A stretch of DNA of 64,000 bases, from positions 146,914,501 through 146,978,500 of the forward strand of contig NC_134104.1 of assembly GCF_040939455.1 (NCBI RefSeq). Direction: 5' to 3'. Origin of the DNA: Microcebus murinus. Its lineage: Eukaryota > Chordata > Mammalia > Primates > Cheirogaleidae. Below, piece after piece: positions 49,369-64,000 of the stretch. Made by a program: the position numbers and the translations under genes. Below the pieces are notes generated by a model, which saw only the letters and a list, made by a program, of their open reading frames with translations, made no database searches and was not told the origin of the DNA. Positions within the stretch are counted from its first letter, which is position 1, and each line of letters begins with the position of its first letter.

Positions 49369-49647
49369 TGGAGGTAAACCTGGACCTCAGTGGAGAAATA
49401 CCTTGCCAACCTCCACCAGGGTTGCACAGCTGAGCAGGAAGCAGGACAGTGACTCTCCTAGTCTTCTGCAGGCTCAGCGGAGGCTGTTGTGTCTCTGAGG
49501 TTGGCATGTCCGGAACACTGAAGCCAGGCTCTGGTCCCTGACGTCCCCAACTAGGAACCCTCCACTAATGTAAAATAAATGAGTATATGAAAATACTAAC
49601 AGAAACCAAAAGCCTTCTCTGCCTGGTGGCCTGATGCAGTAACAGCC

Positions 49648-50030
49648 TAACGTGAGCGTGCATCAGAATCACCTGGAGAGCTAGTCGAAGCACAGATTGT
49701 TGGCTTCCACCGCAATGTTTCTCATTTGCATTTCGAACAAGCTCTAGGGCAGGGTACTCAAACTTTTGAAACAGGGAACCAGTTCACTGTCCCTCAGACA
49801 GTTGGAGGGCCAGACTATAGCTTTAAAAAAAAAAAAACTATGAACAAATTCCCATGCACACTGCACATAGTCGGCTGCTAAGCAGGACAGTCAGCGGCGG
49901 TAAAAACACCCAGCAGGCCGGATAAATGTCCTCGGCGGGCCACATGTGGCCCATGGGCCATCTTGAGGACCCCTGCTCTAGGTTGATCCTGATGCTGCTG
50001 ATCCAGGGACCACACTCAGAGAACCTCAGA
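49648..50030 (+). mobile_element. MER20-type hAT element, split by a second hAT
   Basis: The left part has GTGCATCAGAATCACCTGGA and GCACAGATTGTTGGCTTCCA. The right part has TGATCCTGATGCTGCTGATC and AGGGACCACACTCAGAGAAC. Both are MER20 landmarks. The pieces are separated by the element at 49750-49975. Confidence 0.85.
49750..49975. mobile_element. Small hAT-type non-autonomous transposon (226 bp)
   Basis: The ends are inverted repeats (CAGGGTACTCAAACTTTTGA against ...CTTGAGGACCCCTG). The flanks are CTCTAGGG (49742-49749) and CTCTAGGT (49976-49983), an 8-bp duplication matching the CTCTAG-type target preference of hAT elements. The body contains GGAGGGCCAGACTATAGCTT and CGGGCCACATGTGGCCCATG. 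No transposase is present. I cannot fix the family by eye. Confidence 0.85.
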
Positions 50031-50779
50031 CCTAGGGGGAAGGAATGTGTTTGCTTTAAAAGACTTCACCTGCACCTGGGATACCCCAGATACAATCGGT
50101 GAAAAGTAGTGAACTCCTATCTTCTGCATACGAGGTCAAATCATCCTATTCCCCATATCACACAGGGAAACTGGTGCTTGCAGGATCTGGGAAGCCAGAG
50201 AGCTGGGATTTAAAGGAGGCTCTGGCAGACTCGAGAGCCTAGCCCTTCCTTCCCCATGCAAGTAAGGGGCTATCTCTAACTGCACTGCTAGGCAAAGAGG
50301 AATTTGAGAGAGAACATGTCCTTCATAGAACAACAACCCAGCCCAATGCAAGCTACGATGCTATCCACATACTTCATGTGATAATTCACTCAGACAACTT
50401 CCAGAATAATCAGACTGCATCGGCACGTAGTGAACCACAACTAGCAATGTTATGTGGCATACAGTAAAAAATGTTTATAAGTGCAAGGATGGGAATAGTG
50501 ACAGGATGGATGAGAACATTCACTTATAAGGACTCACGCTGCAGATGTTGCCGCCAGTCAGCAGCGGCGTGGAGGGGAGGTGCAGACCACGTGGGCACCA
50601 CCAACTCACACGGAGCTTGGCAGAGGAAGACGGGTGACAGGGAAACACAGATATCCATCAAGCACACGTCCCAGGGACTGCTGGGGCACCTAGATTTGTG
50701 ATTCAAATTACAGGCCCAGGAAAAACCTGGGTAAACAGCCCATTTGGTAACAGGGAAAGGGAGGAAGCACAGTCATGAT

Positions 50780-50895
50780 GACTGGACGCCTGCCATGTGC
50801 CAGGCACTGCTGAGCCCTTATACCATAGCGTCACTTAATCTTCACAACTCTCTGAATAAGGTCACAGCAACCCCATTTTACACCCAAGAAAACTG
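50780..50895 (-). repeat. MIR SINE, antisense
   Basis: GCCATGTGCCAGGCACTGCT, TCACTTAATCTTCACAACTC and CCCATTTTACACCCAAGAAA are antisense MIR. Confidence 0.8.
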
Positions 50896-51379
50896 AGGCC
50901 CCAAATGGAACTGGTGAATAGCATCATATCTTCCAGAACCAAAGTTTCCCTGAACAGATATTGTTACCAAGCAAAAGGTACTCACCTCCCAATGCCCAGA
51001 AAAGCCAATACCATGGCACTGGGTTCCTGACAAAAGAAACGCTTTTATGGTGAGTTGTCTACCAAGGAGACAGGGGTCTAGCTCAAATCTCTCTCCTTGT
51101 GCTGGCTTTAAGACAGTGCTTTTATTAGAAAAGTTTTGGGGGGTAGATTCTAGGTGATTGGTGGGAGGAAAGTCCTCGGGCATGCCCAGTTATCTCTTCA
51201 TGCCTCCTCATGGGTCACATGTGCAAATTTGGGAGGAGTTAACATGAAACATGTGGTGGGAATTTGGACTGTGACATCAGCAAGCTCTGTGCAGGCTCTA
51301 GTTGGCCATAATGGTTCCAACCAATTTCAGCCAGTTTTTGATATCTTACAAGTGGAGAGAGTTCCAGCATTTCAGCAAG

Positions 51380-52418
51380 TTGTTTCTTTTCTCATCTGCC
51401 ATCCTGTTAGCTCAAGAATTTCTGTTTGTTTCTAGTTTCATCAACTTTTTAATCACCACTGTTCTGTGTATATTCTTCCATCATGAGGAATTACAGGTGA
51501 CCGCCATTCCATCTACTTCCTGCTGACTAGGGGCACGGGTCTCAGTCTGAGGAATAACATTATTTCACACTTAATTATAAATATTCATGGGTCCCAGGCT
51601 GTGGGGCCACACAGGTGGATCAGGGAACTCTTGTGTATATTGCATAATCATTTCATGAGCAGAGGATATTGATTTTAAAAATAAGAAACAAACAACAGGT
51701 ACAGACCTTGACAAGAAGGAAGAGAAATTCCAATGTCTAGATAATTATAATTCCTAGTTTAAGTAGTCCCACAAAAATTGATCTTATTCCCAAAGGGATC
51801 CTTAAGAATAAAATGTTTAATATATTATATCCAGGTTTGTTAAGGGGACACTTGTTGGAGCCAGGAAATTCAGGATTTAGTCCAAATTGTAGGCAAAAAA
51901 TAAAAACTCAAAAACAAAGGCCAGGATTGGATTCTAATAACAGGTGTGTTATAGTTTATTTTGGAAACATAATTTTTCTCTCTCCAGTCCCCTATTTCTA
52001 CCAAAGACAAACCATAGTAGGACCAATTTATTTGTAAAATAAGTTTTAGTATTATTATACTTGGCCCAATTATTTGCATGAAGTACAACAAGACTGGTCA
52101 TTGGCCATCTAGGCTCTTTTAAAATTGGCTTTATTGGAACTTTTTTATAAGGAATCTTGGGCTTTTAAAAGCCTTGAGGCTCTAGCCAAGGCATTCCAGG
52201 CAGACCTTAGCTTAAGAGCTTCTTCTGGCTCTTCCTTGCTCGAGTGTGGCTAAAAAGCATTTTAACATCAACTCCTAATTGCTAGACATTTCCCTCCAGT
52301 GAGGAATCAGACCGACCAGGACAGGTCCATTTGGTGTCAAGGGACAATCAAACCTAATTTCAGAATGGTTGATTGGTAATTCTTTTGGAGAAAGATCTTA
52401 ATCAAAAGGGGAAAATAC
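51380..52418 (+). mobile_element. Possible ERV-derived internal sequence
   Basis: This is diverged sequence with no open frame. It ends in a purine tract ATCAAAAGGGGAAAATA (about 52401-52417), like the polypurine tract that precedes a 3' LTR. LTR-like DNA follows, beyond an AluJ. The family is not identified, and the call rests on this arrangement and general resemblance. Confidence 0.35.
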
Positions 52419-52726
52419 GGCTGGGCACGGTGGCTCATTCCTATAATCCTAGCACTTTGGGAGCCAAGGTGAGAGGATCCCTTGAGGCCAGGAGTTTGAG
52501 ACCAGCCTGGGCATCATAAGCAAGATCCCATCTCTAAAACAAACAAACAAACAGAAACAGAAAAATTAGCTGGGAAATGTGGCATGCACCTCTAGTCCCA
52601 GCTACTCAGGAGGCTGAGACAGGAGGAGATTGCTTGAGCCCAGGAGTTTGACGTTGCAATGAGCTATGATGACACCACTGCACTTTAAGTGGGGCAAAGA
52701 AAGCAAGAGCCTGTCTCCAAAGAAAA
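52419..52726 (+). mobile_element. AluJ, sense (old)
   Basis: GGCTGGGCACGGTGGCTCAT, AAACAAACAAACAGAAACAG and GATGACACCACTGCACTTTA match a diverged, pre-lemur Alu without the lemur-type linker. Confidence 0.85.
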
Positions 52727-53190
52727 GGGTGTATGCGCGGTGGGCCAGGAGAGGGAATGGAATACGGAAGTTATCAAAACCACTAATGTCACTAATGTGC
52801 AACCTTAACAAAATGGAGCCAAAAGGCCATGAAGGAGCGGCCTTCACACAGGTGCGCCTGTGATGGGAACTATGGAAGGAGTCCTCAAAACCACAATATT
52901 CCAGACAAGCTGCTTGCCAAGGGACACTCACCTAACAATGGCTGTCTCCATCAATGAGCTAACGCCAACTCCTGCAACATGATCCTGTAACCAGTGGGCT
53001 TTGTTTCAAAGCAGCTTATGTGGATTTCTCCTTTTTGTCTTTAAAAGCTTTTCCCTTGCCCCAACCCCTTTGGATGTGCCTACCATTCATCAAAGGATGC
53101 ATATCCTGGACTGCAGTCTCCTGCTATTCTTTGCTTTAGAGAGTTGGTCTCTCTGTCCCTCATTTTAGGTTGATAACTACCGTTAGTGTG
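52727..53190 (+). mobile_element. LTR-like sequence, sense
   Basis: It has CAACCCCTTTGGATGTGCCT, a TTTAAAAGC TATA-like site (about 53039), and an end TCTCTGTCCCTCATTTTAGG, the layout of a retroviral U3/R/U5. It lies just past a purine tract and an AluJ. The family is uncertain. Confidence 0.4.
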
Positions 53191-53684
53191 CCTGGCAAAA
53201 TAATGTTTGCTAAACATTAATAGCAAACAAGCTAACATTTAGATGGCCAGGCACTCCAGATGGGGAGATGAAGGATTAAAAAGGACAACATTAGCAGACC
53301 ATGTGAAATCCTCTACAGGGAGGCATTTCCTGGCCAGAATTCCTGATTTCCCCATCCTTTCCCCCTGCCCCATTCCCATATGACTGCAAGAAATGTAGAA
53401 CAGAAAAGGGTCCAGCCACATGCAAGTCACATGAGCATTCAGCCTCCCTAAGCCACAGCCCCAAAACCATGTGTTGACTGACCCATCTGCATGAACAATC
53501 AGTATCAAGAGAAGAGGGCAGGTGAGCAACTATATGCATAAAAAAATATAAAACTCTTCTTATTTTCTGGGGTAAATAGGCACAGTGTGAAAACCATATT
53601 TCTCTCCCAAGAAATGAGTGCTTGATTCGTCATGATAAATGAAATATAACCCAATATTCAAAGCATTTCAAGACTACCAGAAAA

Positions 53685-53860
53685 AACTAGGCTCCACTCT
53701 CAGACTCGCCATTTACCAGTTCTGTGGCCTGTCATCTCTTCTGTAAAATGAGGTTACAAATATCTTCCTAGTGGTGCTCTTAAAAGAGTAAATGAAATAA
53801 CAGATGAGAAAGTCCTCAGCAGAATGCTTGGTAGTCATAGGTACTCAATGCTTATTTCCT
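53685..53860 (+). repeat. MIR SINE, sense
   Basis: TTCTGTGGCCTGTCATCTCT, TCTGTAAAATGAGGTTACAA and GTAAATGAAATAACAGATGA match MIR. Confidence 0.8.
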
Positions 53861-53946
53861 CCTTTTTCTCTTTAGACTAAGGAAATCATCCAAATATCTG
53901 CATCATGACTTACTATAGTGCAAAATACTGTCTCAATTTTATTACT

Positions 53947-54409
53947 TGTGGTAGAATATATTATTGTTCTGCAAATATGCAATTCCTTTATCCCCTAACC
54001 CTGAAAGGAGTTTACTACCTCACCCCATTGAAGTTGGTCTTGGCTATGTGACTTGCCTCTTGAGGGTGGAGCGTACTTCTTTAACCCTTGATTTTGAACT
54101 TGGCTACATGAGTTGTTAACACAAGAACTACATAGTGGATTTCAAATGTGTTTATGGAGTTGGACTCATCCACTCATCCATTTTGCCATTCCCATTATGA
54201 GAATGTACCACAGGAAGCCCACTGCCCAAGGAACGGATTCACACCCAACCTGCAACTAACAGCCAAGCTCAGCTGAGCCTAGCCCAAACCAGCAGAGATA
54301 CTCTAGCCAAGCTGTAGATGTATGAGCAAGAATAAATACTCTTTTAAACCACTGAGTTCTGGAGTGATTTATTGTGCAGCATTATTGTAGCAACAGCTAT
54401 GCTACCTGA
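53947..54409 (+). mobile_element. MLT1-type MaLR LTR, sense
   Basis: It starts TGTGGTAGAATATATTATTG and has a late CTCTTTTAAACCACTGAGTT followed by TTTATTGTGCAGCATTATTG, the conserved MLT1 3' end. AATAAA at 54332 is in the expected polyadenylation position. Confidence 0.85.
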
Positions 54410-55026
54410 AAAATTAGTTTCATCACCTTAGATTTATCATTGTGTTAGGGACAAACTGATGATTAGTGAATATCAAAAGTCATGTGTCAGTATAAAGGAT
54501 GTATAAGCAAACTATTGAGCTGTTTGTTTTTAACATTTCATGCTTTATATATAAAGCTTCTGTTTCATTTTTGGGAGGATCTCTCTCACACACACACACA
54601 CTTCATATGTGTGTATTGGTCTTTCACAAAAGATCCTCTATTCATTAAAATTTTTGATAAAAAAATTAAAGCACAGGAGATATTTTGTATGTTCCTTTAA
54701 AAATCACTTCTTGCATGACAGCCACTCTGTTTTATCCCAGGGGGAGTATTTCCCATACAAAATTTGCATTTTATGGAACAGTTGGCTTGTGTGAGCCTTC
54801 TGTCTCTGCAATTGAGTTATAATTATGAAAAAAATGCAGGTAAATGGACTTGCATTTTAAAGAGCTTTATAGGTGCTGGAAAACTTTAACATCCACTTCC
54901 AAACAATGGAAAAACTCAAAGAAGTTATCAGAAGGATCCTGCTTGGTAGAACCAAGTCCTAAAATATTTTTTAAAAAATGTTTTATATCAAAGTTGTCAT
55001 GTTTGGTAAAGATGAAAGATTTAAGG

Positions 55027-55145
55027 CAGTGCTTCTCAAACTTTACCATGCAAACAAATTCTGATTCAGCAGGCCTGGGGTGGGGCCTAAGATGTTGCAC
55101 TGCTAACAAGCTCCAGGCGATGGCAGGGCTGCTGGCCACAGGTTG
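55027..55145 (+). mobile_element. MER20-type hAT element, sense
   Basis: GTGCTTCTCAAACTTTACCA, TCTGATTCAGCAGGCCTGGG and CTAACAAGCTCCAGGCGATG match MER20. Confidence 0.85.
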
Positions 55146-58100
55146 AGTTAGCAAGGTTCAACAGAGGCAGCAGGGGCAGTAGTTTACAAGCCCAGCAACC
55201 TGAGAATCTCTGCAAAGCCTACTTGCGCAGGAAAAGTGCACTGAACATCCACTCTTCTCTCAACTCTTAAAACTCTAACCAAAAGCAGGCTCCTCCGCTT
55301 GCCACTCGAAAAGCCAAACTTGAGAGGGGCTGGTGAAAGGAAAATCAGGTTGGTTAAAAGAAAATCAGGTTTGTTCAAGAGCTGGTATCTTGAGGAGACG
55401 ATAGACTCATGTCCCAAAGGCATCCCAAGTCCCTCAGGCTGGCCAGAGTGTTTTTAAAGGGGGAGGAGGATTGGGAGGGGCTGGCTACACGCAGGTCAGT
55501 ATGTCTTGTTTCTAATGGTTGTGTTGAGTAACCGGCCACCAGGCAGTCTGGCAGTTCGGCTGGGGCCAGCTAGACCACCACAGAATTGAAGGTTAACTGA
55601 TCAGCATTTTCCTTTAGGGGATGGTCCGCAATCTTGGTTCTTCAGTTAACTGCTCAAAGCCAGTTCCTGGAATTCTTAAGCAAGCACACAATTAGGCATT
55701 GTAAAAGAAAGAGTTACTAGTGAGCTTTAAGATAGAGTGACTGTTACTGTTACAAGACGTTCCATGAGTCCAGTCTGTACCCGGCCATAATCAGGGCGAT
55801 TTGGCTTGCCCTTGGCACTTCCCAGATGGCCCCTTGTACTGTTCAGGGGGGTTTGAGGACACAGGACTGTGAGTCTCAAGGTGGCGAGAGCCACCTTCCT
55901 CTCTGCATGCTACATCAATGGCAAGGAGCAATGCTGGCCCAGAGTCATGAAGCATCAGGTGGTGAGGTGACAGGATGATAAGGCGTGTAATTGCTGTCCT
56001 CATTCACTGAGCACGATGGCAATTACTTAATGGAAGACAAAAGGGCGATACGCAGGCAGTGGTGGTAGTAAATGTTTTCCACTGCTCTATCCTCGACATG
56101 CCCTTTCCTATTTCCTGGTAATGACAATAATTTGCACTTTCAGAGCCTGTCCTTTCTAATTTATTCTTCCCCAGTATTTCATTCATTTCATGATAAATCC
56201 ACTGGGAAGCCAGAAAGTTTTAAAGCCAGTCTTTAAAAGAGAAGGCTGGGCAAGCATTATTTGTCCTCATAAACATGGGCTACGTGTAATGAATGCTCTA
56301 CTGTGGACAGACTCTGTGAATGAGCATTTCTACCCCAGTGGTGATCTTGGTCTTTGCAGAGCCACCCTGGTGGTGAATAGGATGCTGTTTCCGTTCTGCA
56401 GGACTGAGGTTCTTCTTTGTCTTTAAATGACACTGTCATTGTCTTCCCTAGGTCCAGTAGCAGTTTTTCCTCATGGCCCCGGGCTGTTGAAATGCTGACT
56501 GTCTGGGCACAACAGCTTCTGCTGATGTCACTCTGCCAGGCATCAGCTTGGTGCCCATCAATTGCCCAGCTGTCTGATGACAAAAGAGTAAGTCACCACT
56601 TTTGACTTGAAGTAGTCAGGATGATGCTCCCCTTGGCCTCCACTGTGCTCTTGATTGCAAGGGAAAATGGACTTCCTGGCACACACTGAAAAGGCAAATC
56701 TAAATGTGGTCAGAAAGCCTGTTCCAGGCATCGCCAGAGCGGAGCTGTAACCCTACAGGAATTTCAGACCACAGCTCCTGGCGGGGCCCCATTTTCCCCC
56801 TGAGGGTCACAAATCATTCAAGCCAGAACCTTTCTCAACTCTCCATCGTCTCACGTTATCTTCAGTCCCTTGGAATGCCTCCCTCTGACACCGAAAATCC
56901 TACCCACCCCTCAAGAATGCTCAGCTAACGTGTCACCTCTTCTGCGATAGTCCCTGATCCTTTCCTAGCCCAGGAGAATCCTGGTGCAACCCAGCTGATT
57001 GGGGTGGGTAGGCTCCATGACACTCAAAATCTAGGTTCAAACCTGCACTGGTCCAAACCCCTAATTCTATTTCCTGTGAAGCCCAAAGCCTTTCCCCAAA
57101 GCCTGGGAGTTTATGCTTACAGAGATCAAGGGTTTCTGGTCTTTGCTTCCTTGTCGCAGCCTCTGTTTTGTACCATATCAATCTAGAGAGGAAATTCAAA
57201 CCCTTCACCATTTTCACTTAGCACAACAACAACAACAACGATAGAAACAATGAAAGACCCCAATAGTAGACCTCCCTGGAGGGCAGTTTGATGGAGCTGG
57301 AGGAAGCGCTCCATCTTGCCCAGCCCAGGACAAGAGTGAGGCTGAAAGTAGGTATTTGGGAATTGGAAGCAGACTCAGAAGAGAAGTAGAAAGAGCCAGG
57401 GCTGGGGGAAGGGGAAAAAGAGTGTGGAAAGGCCCCAATTTTCCTTCCAGGAGTGCTGGGTCAGAGGCAGCTCCATTAGCTGAAAGACTGGAACAGATGT
57501 AGGGAGGAACTTTCTTCCGCTCTAAGTTTGCTCAAATTGTTGCTTGAACTGATTTTGCAATCTCCACACTTTTTCATGAGCTATCTTAAAGCCTCCTAAA
57601 ATTATCATTCTGAGTAACTAAAATAGGTCGTGGACCAGTTGTGCCATTTCTGCCATTATTTGGGTCTTAGCATCTCAGCTATGCAACATGGTGACTGAGT
57701 TTATGGCTAAAAATGTGTATTTTCACAACATCCTCGCTCAAGCATGAAGACAAATCTCATTCCACCTGTTTTTTCTGCTAATGGGTCAGTGATGTTCCCA
57801 TAGCTAATTATAGCAATTACATAGAAAATAATGTGTTTACTTTGAAAAGCCAGATTTGGGTTTTGAGATTGACAGATACATCCCTGTTTCTAAGAGGGTG
57901 AAGGTCTTCACTCTTAATCACCTATAAGAAAAAGCTACAAGAAATCGCTTGCCATGGTTACCATGAAAAATGCTATTGAGAATATTTTCTGATATATTGC
58001 CTGGGGTCTTTTATTGTACTCGAAGAAGCAATGATATTGCCTTCCAAATTCATTCCTATTACTGATAGCTCTGCAAATTCTCTTGTTTCTATTAAGAAGT

Positions 58101-60365
58101 GCTATTATTAAAAAGATCTAGTATTCAAAAGGAATAACCATGGGCTGAACTGGAATAGATTTTTTTTTAGTTTAATCTGTCTTCTTGCCCTCTCTCCATG
58201 TCCTACTCCCTTCTCAAGGCTGAATGGCTTTATTTACTTAATTGTCCTCCTTTGCTTCCCTTCCTCAAAGATATCTTTGATACAGAATAACTTTCTTTCC
58301 ATCTTTATTTTTCTGTAACTCAAGGGCAAGTTCTAATGCTACATTTCCTTCTTGCTGGTGGCTTATTGCAATCAGTGCAAGCCCAGTGGAAGTGATCTGA
58401 AACTCTCCCTGGTCTCATGAATATTTGGGAGCAGCTACCTAGCTACCTCCTCTGTTTTGGCTCTATCCCCCTCATGGTGACAACACGACGCCACTGAGTG
58501 CAATGATAAGGTTGATCAGGCCACTGGATTCAACAGTCCTTTGCTGGTGACTGCCTCTCCTAAACCCAGTCTCTGGAATGCACACTTCCCTCCCTTGGCT
58601 TCCAAGACACCTCCTGCTTTTCCTCCTATCTCAATGATCACCCTGGCACAGGCTGAACAGAGAAGGAGCCAGCAAAGGAGTTGGAAATACTGTAACCAAT
58701 GATGTGGAAGAAAACCAAGAGAGGGTGATATCCTACAACCCAAGAGAAAGGAGTCATTCACTTTGTCAAACACTGTGGAAAGTGTCAAATAAGATAAAAA
58801 AAAAAAAAAAAAAAACTGTGAAATGTCATTGTCTTGGCAATATGGAGGTCAAGCAGACTTGGGCAAGCATGACCTCAGTGTAGCAGCCGAGAGGGTGGAG
58901 GAGAGATGGATCACAAGCAACTAGAGAGAGTGACTGTAGACACCTCTTTAGAAGAAGAGCAAAGAAATAGGTCCTGAAAGGAAAGGATATAAGGTCAAGG
59001 AAAGTTTTTTTCTTTTGTTTTTTAAGATGGAAGGGTCTAGAAAATTTGCATCCTGATGGAACTAATACTACTGACAGGGGGACATCATAGATGCAGGAAA
59101 GAGAGGGGATACTGACAGGAGCAATGTCCTTGGGAAGGCAAAAGGGGATAACAGGGACACTTCATCCACTGTAACAAGTCGCAAGGCAGAGAGCAGGGGT
59201 GCAAACGCAGGAAGACTTGGAGATGTGGCGGCTGGATGACATTTGTTCCTATCTGGTTGTTCCTGTTTTCTCAATACAGTCTGGGTGAGGTCATCACTGA
59301 GAGTGAACATAGCGGAGGGAGCTGGGTTTGGGGAGAGAGGAGATGCATGAAGTCATCATGGTGGAGAGTGAGCAAAAGAACATCCTAGGACAGGCAGTGA
59401 GAAGTGCAGCCCAAGTGACTGCCCATTTGAGATTTGTGGTCCTGAATGTAAAATGAGGCTAGATAATAATAGAAATATTGCAGGTGAAGCACTTTAAACT
59501 CTGACCTGGTACGTAACACACACTCAGTAAATGCAAGCTACTACTATTTTAACACATGAATGTTTATTTATTGTTTGCTTAGATGAGATCCAATCTTATC
59601 AAAAAAGGAACCTGAATATCAGGCGTGCTGGTTTCACCAGCCTTGTAATTCCACTAAATAAATTCTTTCCAATAAGCAAGAAAATTAAATTGAGAAGTCT
59701 TGCAAATGTAGACTCAATCGTCTACATAAGAAACTAACAAAACATGAAGTATATTATATAAATTAACTAAATAAAATTTATGAGGACTTAATGTCACAGG
59801 CTTTCACCATGGGTTTGTATCTCAATGTGGCTGTCATCAGAGCTTTGTGCAGCATTGCAGTGTAACGGCATGGTTGGTCTGGGATGATATATCATGATAG
59901 GCAGACTATGATATGGGTATATTGAATATTTAAAAAAAAAACTGATGGTTCAGTTAAAAGAGTAATAGAATCGATAAAGTAGCTCTTATGTTAAAGTGAG
60001 CTAAGAATTCAGGGAAACTTATTACATTCAGAATATCAGCATAAATTTTAAGACTTGGGAAAGGACACTGCTCTATCCCTGAAATAAGAGACAACAACCC
60101 CTGTGTCATCCTGCTTCTAGAAATTATATGAGATAATATAACACCCACACTGTCGTCCTTGGCCCTTCCCTCACTGGGGGATAAAGGGGTGGGGGTGGGG
60201 TGTCCTTGGAGAATAGAACCAGGTGATCAATTAAAATCAAACACATTTTTGCATTTGTTGAGATGACCATGGAGCAGATGATTTAATTTGTCAGTGTATT
60301 GAGGGAGGAAAGAATCAGTGTCTTCACAATATAATAGTGTTTCGTGTCTAATTAGAAAAGCTAAA

Positions 60366-60458
60366 GTCTCCCTTCCAAGTGCTAACCAGGCCTGACCCTG
60401 CTTAGCTTCATGAGATCAGATGCAATCAGGCACACTCAGGGTGGTATGGCCACAGGCA
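60366..60458 (-). pseudogene. 5S rRNA retropseudogene, 3'-truncated
   Basis: Read on the minus strand, GGCCATACCACCCTGAGTGT, then GAAGCTAAGCAGGGTCAGGC and CTGGTTAGCACTTGGAAGGG, follow 5S rRNA from its start to about base 88; the last ~30 bases are missing. It is flanked by a perfect 12-bp duplication AGAAAAGCTAAA (60354-60365 and 60459-60470). There is no A tail. It copies the RNA but should be non-functional because the 3' stem is lost. Confidence 0.93.
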
Positions 60459-61069
60459 AGAAAAGCTAAAATTCCAACAAAATGATACACTATGCAACTT
60501 CTTCAAATGTATATTCTCAGCGCCCCTTTTCAAACAGTCTTTCTGCAGTTGGCTGACTTATGACTATGAGGTTCAACTTTCTTTCCCACACTGACTGTCA
60601 AGGAGCCTTAACCCACCTGAGAGATACAAGGTCTCCATCTTCCCTACTTGAGTGTCACTAAGTCTTTATGCTCCTTCAGAGAGATCCAAGCCCCTCCAAC
60701 CTTACTGACTAGAAGGCAACTCTTAGAAATGGCCTTGGTTCTATTTGAGTTTTAAAAGCTGTCATTTCAATGTTTTAAGGACTTGGGGTGTGGAGGGTTG
60801 CCCAGCCCCTGGCTTATAAACATCTCTCTCCTTTGTTCCTGAAAAATAGCAAAAATCCTCATATTTAAATCTTTATATATTAAATTCTGTCTTACAACAA
60901 TTATACTAATATGCTTAGTAATGATCAATTATCCCAGCATTTCTGTGTTAATAATATTCCTTTAATACACTTTTGATTTGACTTGCCAATACAAGATATT
61001 AAAATAAAAAGCAAAAAATAAAATTTAATATCTTGATAGGGAATAACTGAAACTGGGTTTTAGCCTTTT

Positions 61070-63995
<2,926 letters not shown>

Positions 63996-64000
63996 AAAAA

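Noticed and set aside
49750..49975. SPIN transposon
   Set aside because: hAT hallmarks are present, but the ends do not look like the SPIN ends I remember, so I left the family open.

Overview
The window is nuclear DNA from a primate, almost certainly a strepsirrhine and probably a lemur. Most of its Alu elements carry a lemur-type form, with a linker reading TAAATAGAAAGAAATTAATT then GGCCAACTAATATATA, and a right arm ending GGCACTCACTCTAGCCTGGG. The rest is typical mammalian intron and intergenic sequence: L1, MIR, L2, MaLR LTRs and hAT and Tigger fossils. There are no bacterial genes and no CRISPR array.

Only one protein-coding gene is supported, and only its 3' end. Six exons on the + strand, at 25096-25290, 34020-34181, 38601-38705, 38818-38878, 40824-40942 and 44764-44796, encode the last 224 residues of MYRIP (Slac2-c/exophilin-8). 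MYRIP is a Rab27 effector that couples secretory granules and melanosomes to myosin VIIa/Va and actin. Every junction has AG/GT ends and the reading frame is continuous through all six exons to a TAA stop. A 3' UTR of about 2.1 kb follows, ending at AATAAA (46927) and a GT repeat. Positions 1-25095 are the 3' part of the intron upstream of the first exon seen. Positions from about 46960 to 64000 look intergenic.

Layout: 1-6.1 kb holds old sense L1M debris. A nearly full-length but dead L1 lies on the minus strand from 6.67 to about 14 kb, with a lemur Alu inserted in it. From 14.9 to 25 kb there are Alu, MIR and MER1-like repeats. The MYRIP exons lie at 25-45 kb, among further Alus, a Tigger element, MER5A, L2/MIR and a truncated sense L1. 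At 47.1-49.4 kb there is a three-level nest: MER5A, split by a MaLR provirus, split by an L1. MER20 is split by a small hAT element at 49.6-50.0 kb. ERV/LTR-like DNA lies at 51.4-53.2 kb and an MLT1 LTR at 53.9-54.4 kb. A 5S rRNA retropseudogene sits at 60.4 kb, and an antisense L1M with an AluJ insert fills 61-64 kb.

The most unusual observation is at 42677-42741. The middle of an old Alu in the last MYRIP intron is replaced by a diverged 65-bp copy of the end of MYRIP's penultimate coding exon, including its splice donor and the adjoining intron. The junctions show microhomology, which suggests a templated insertion about 1.8 kb from the source.
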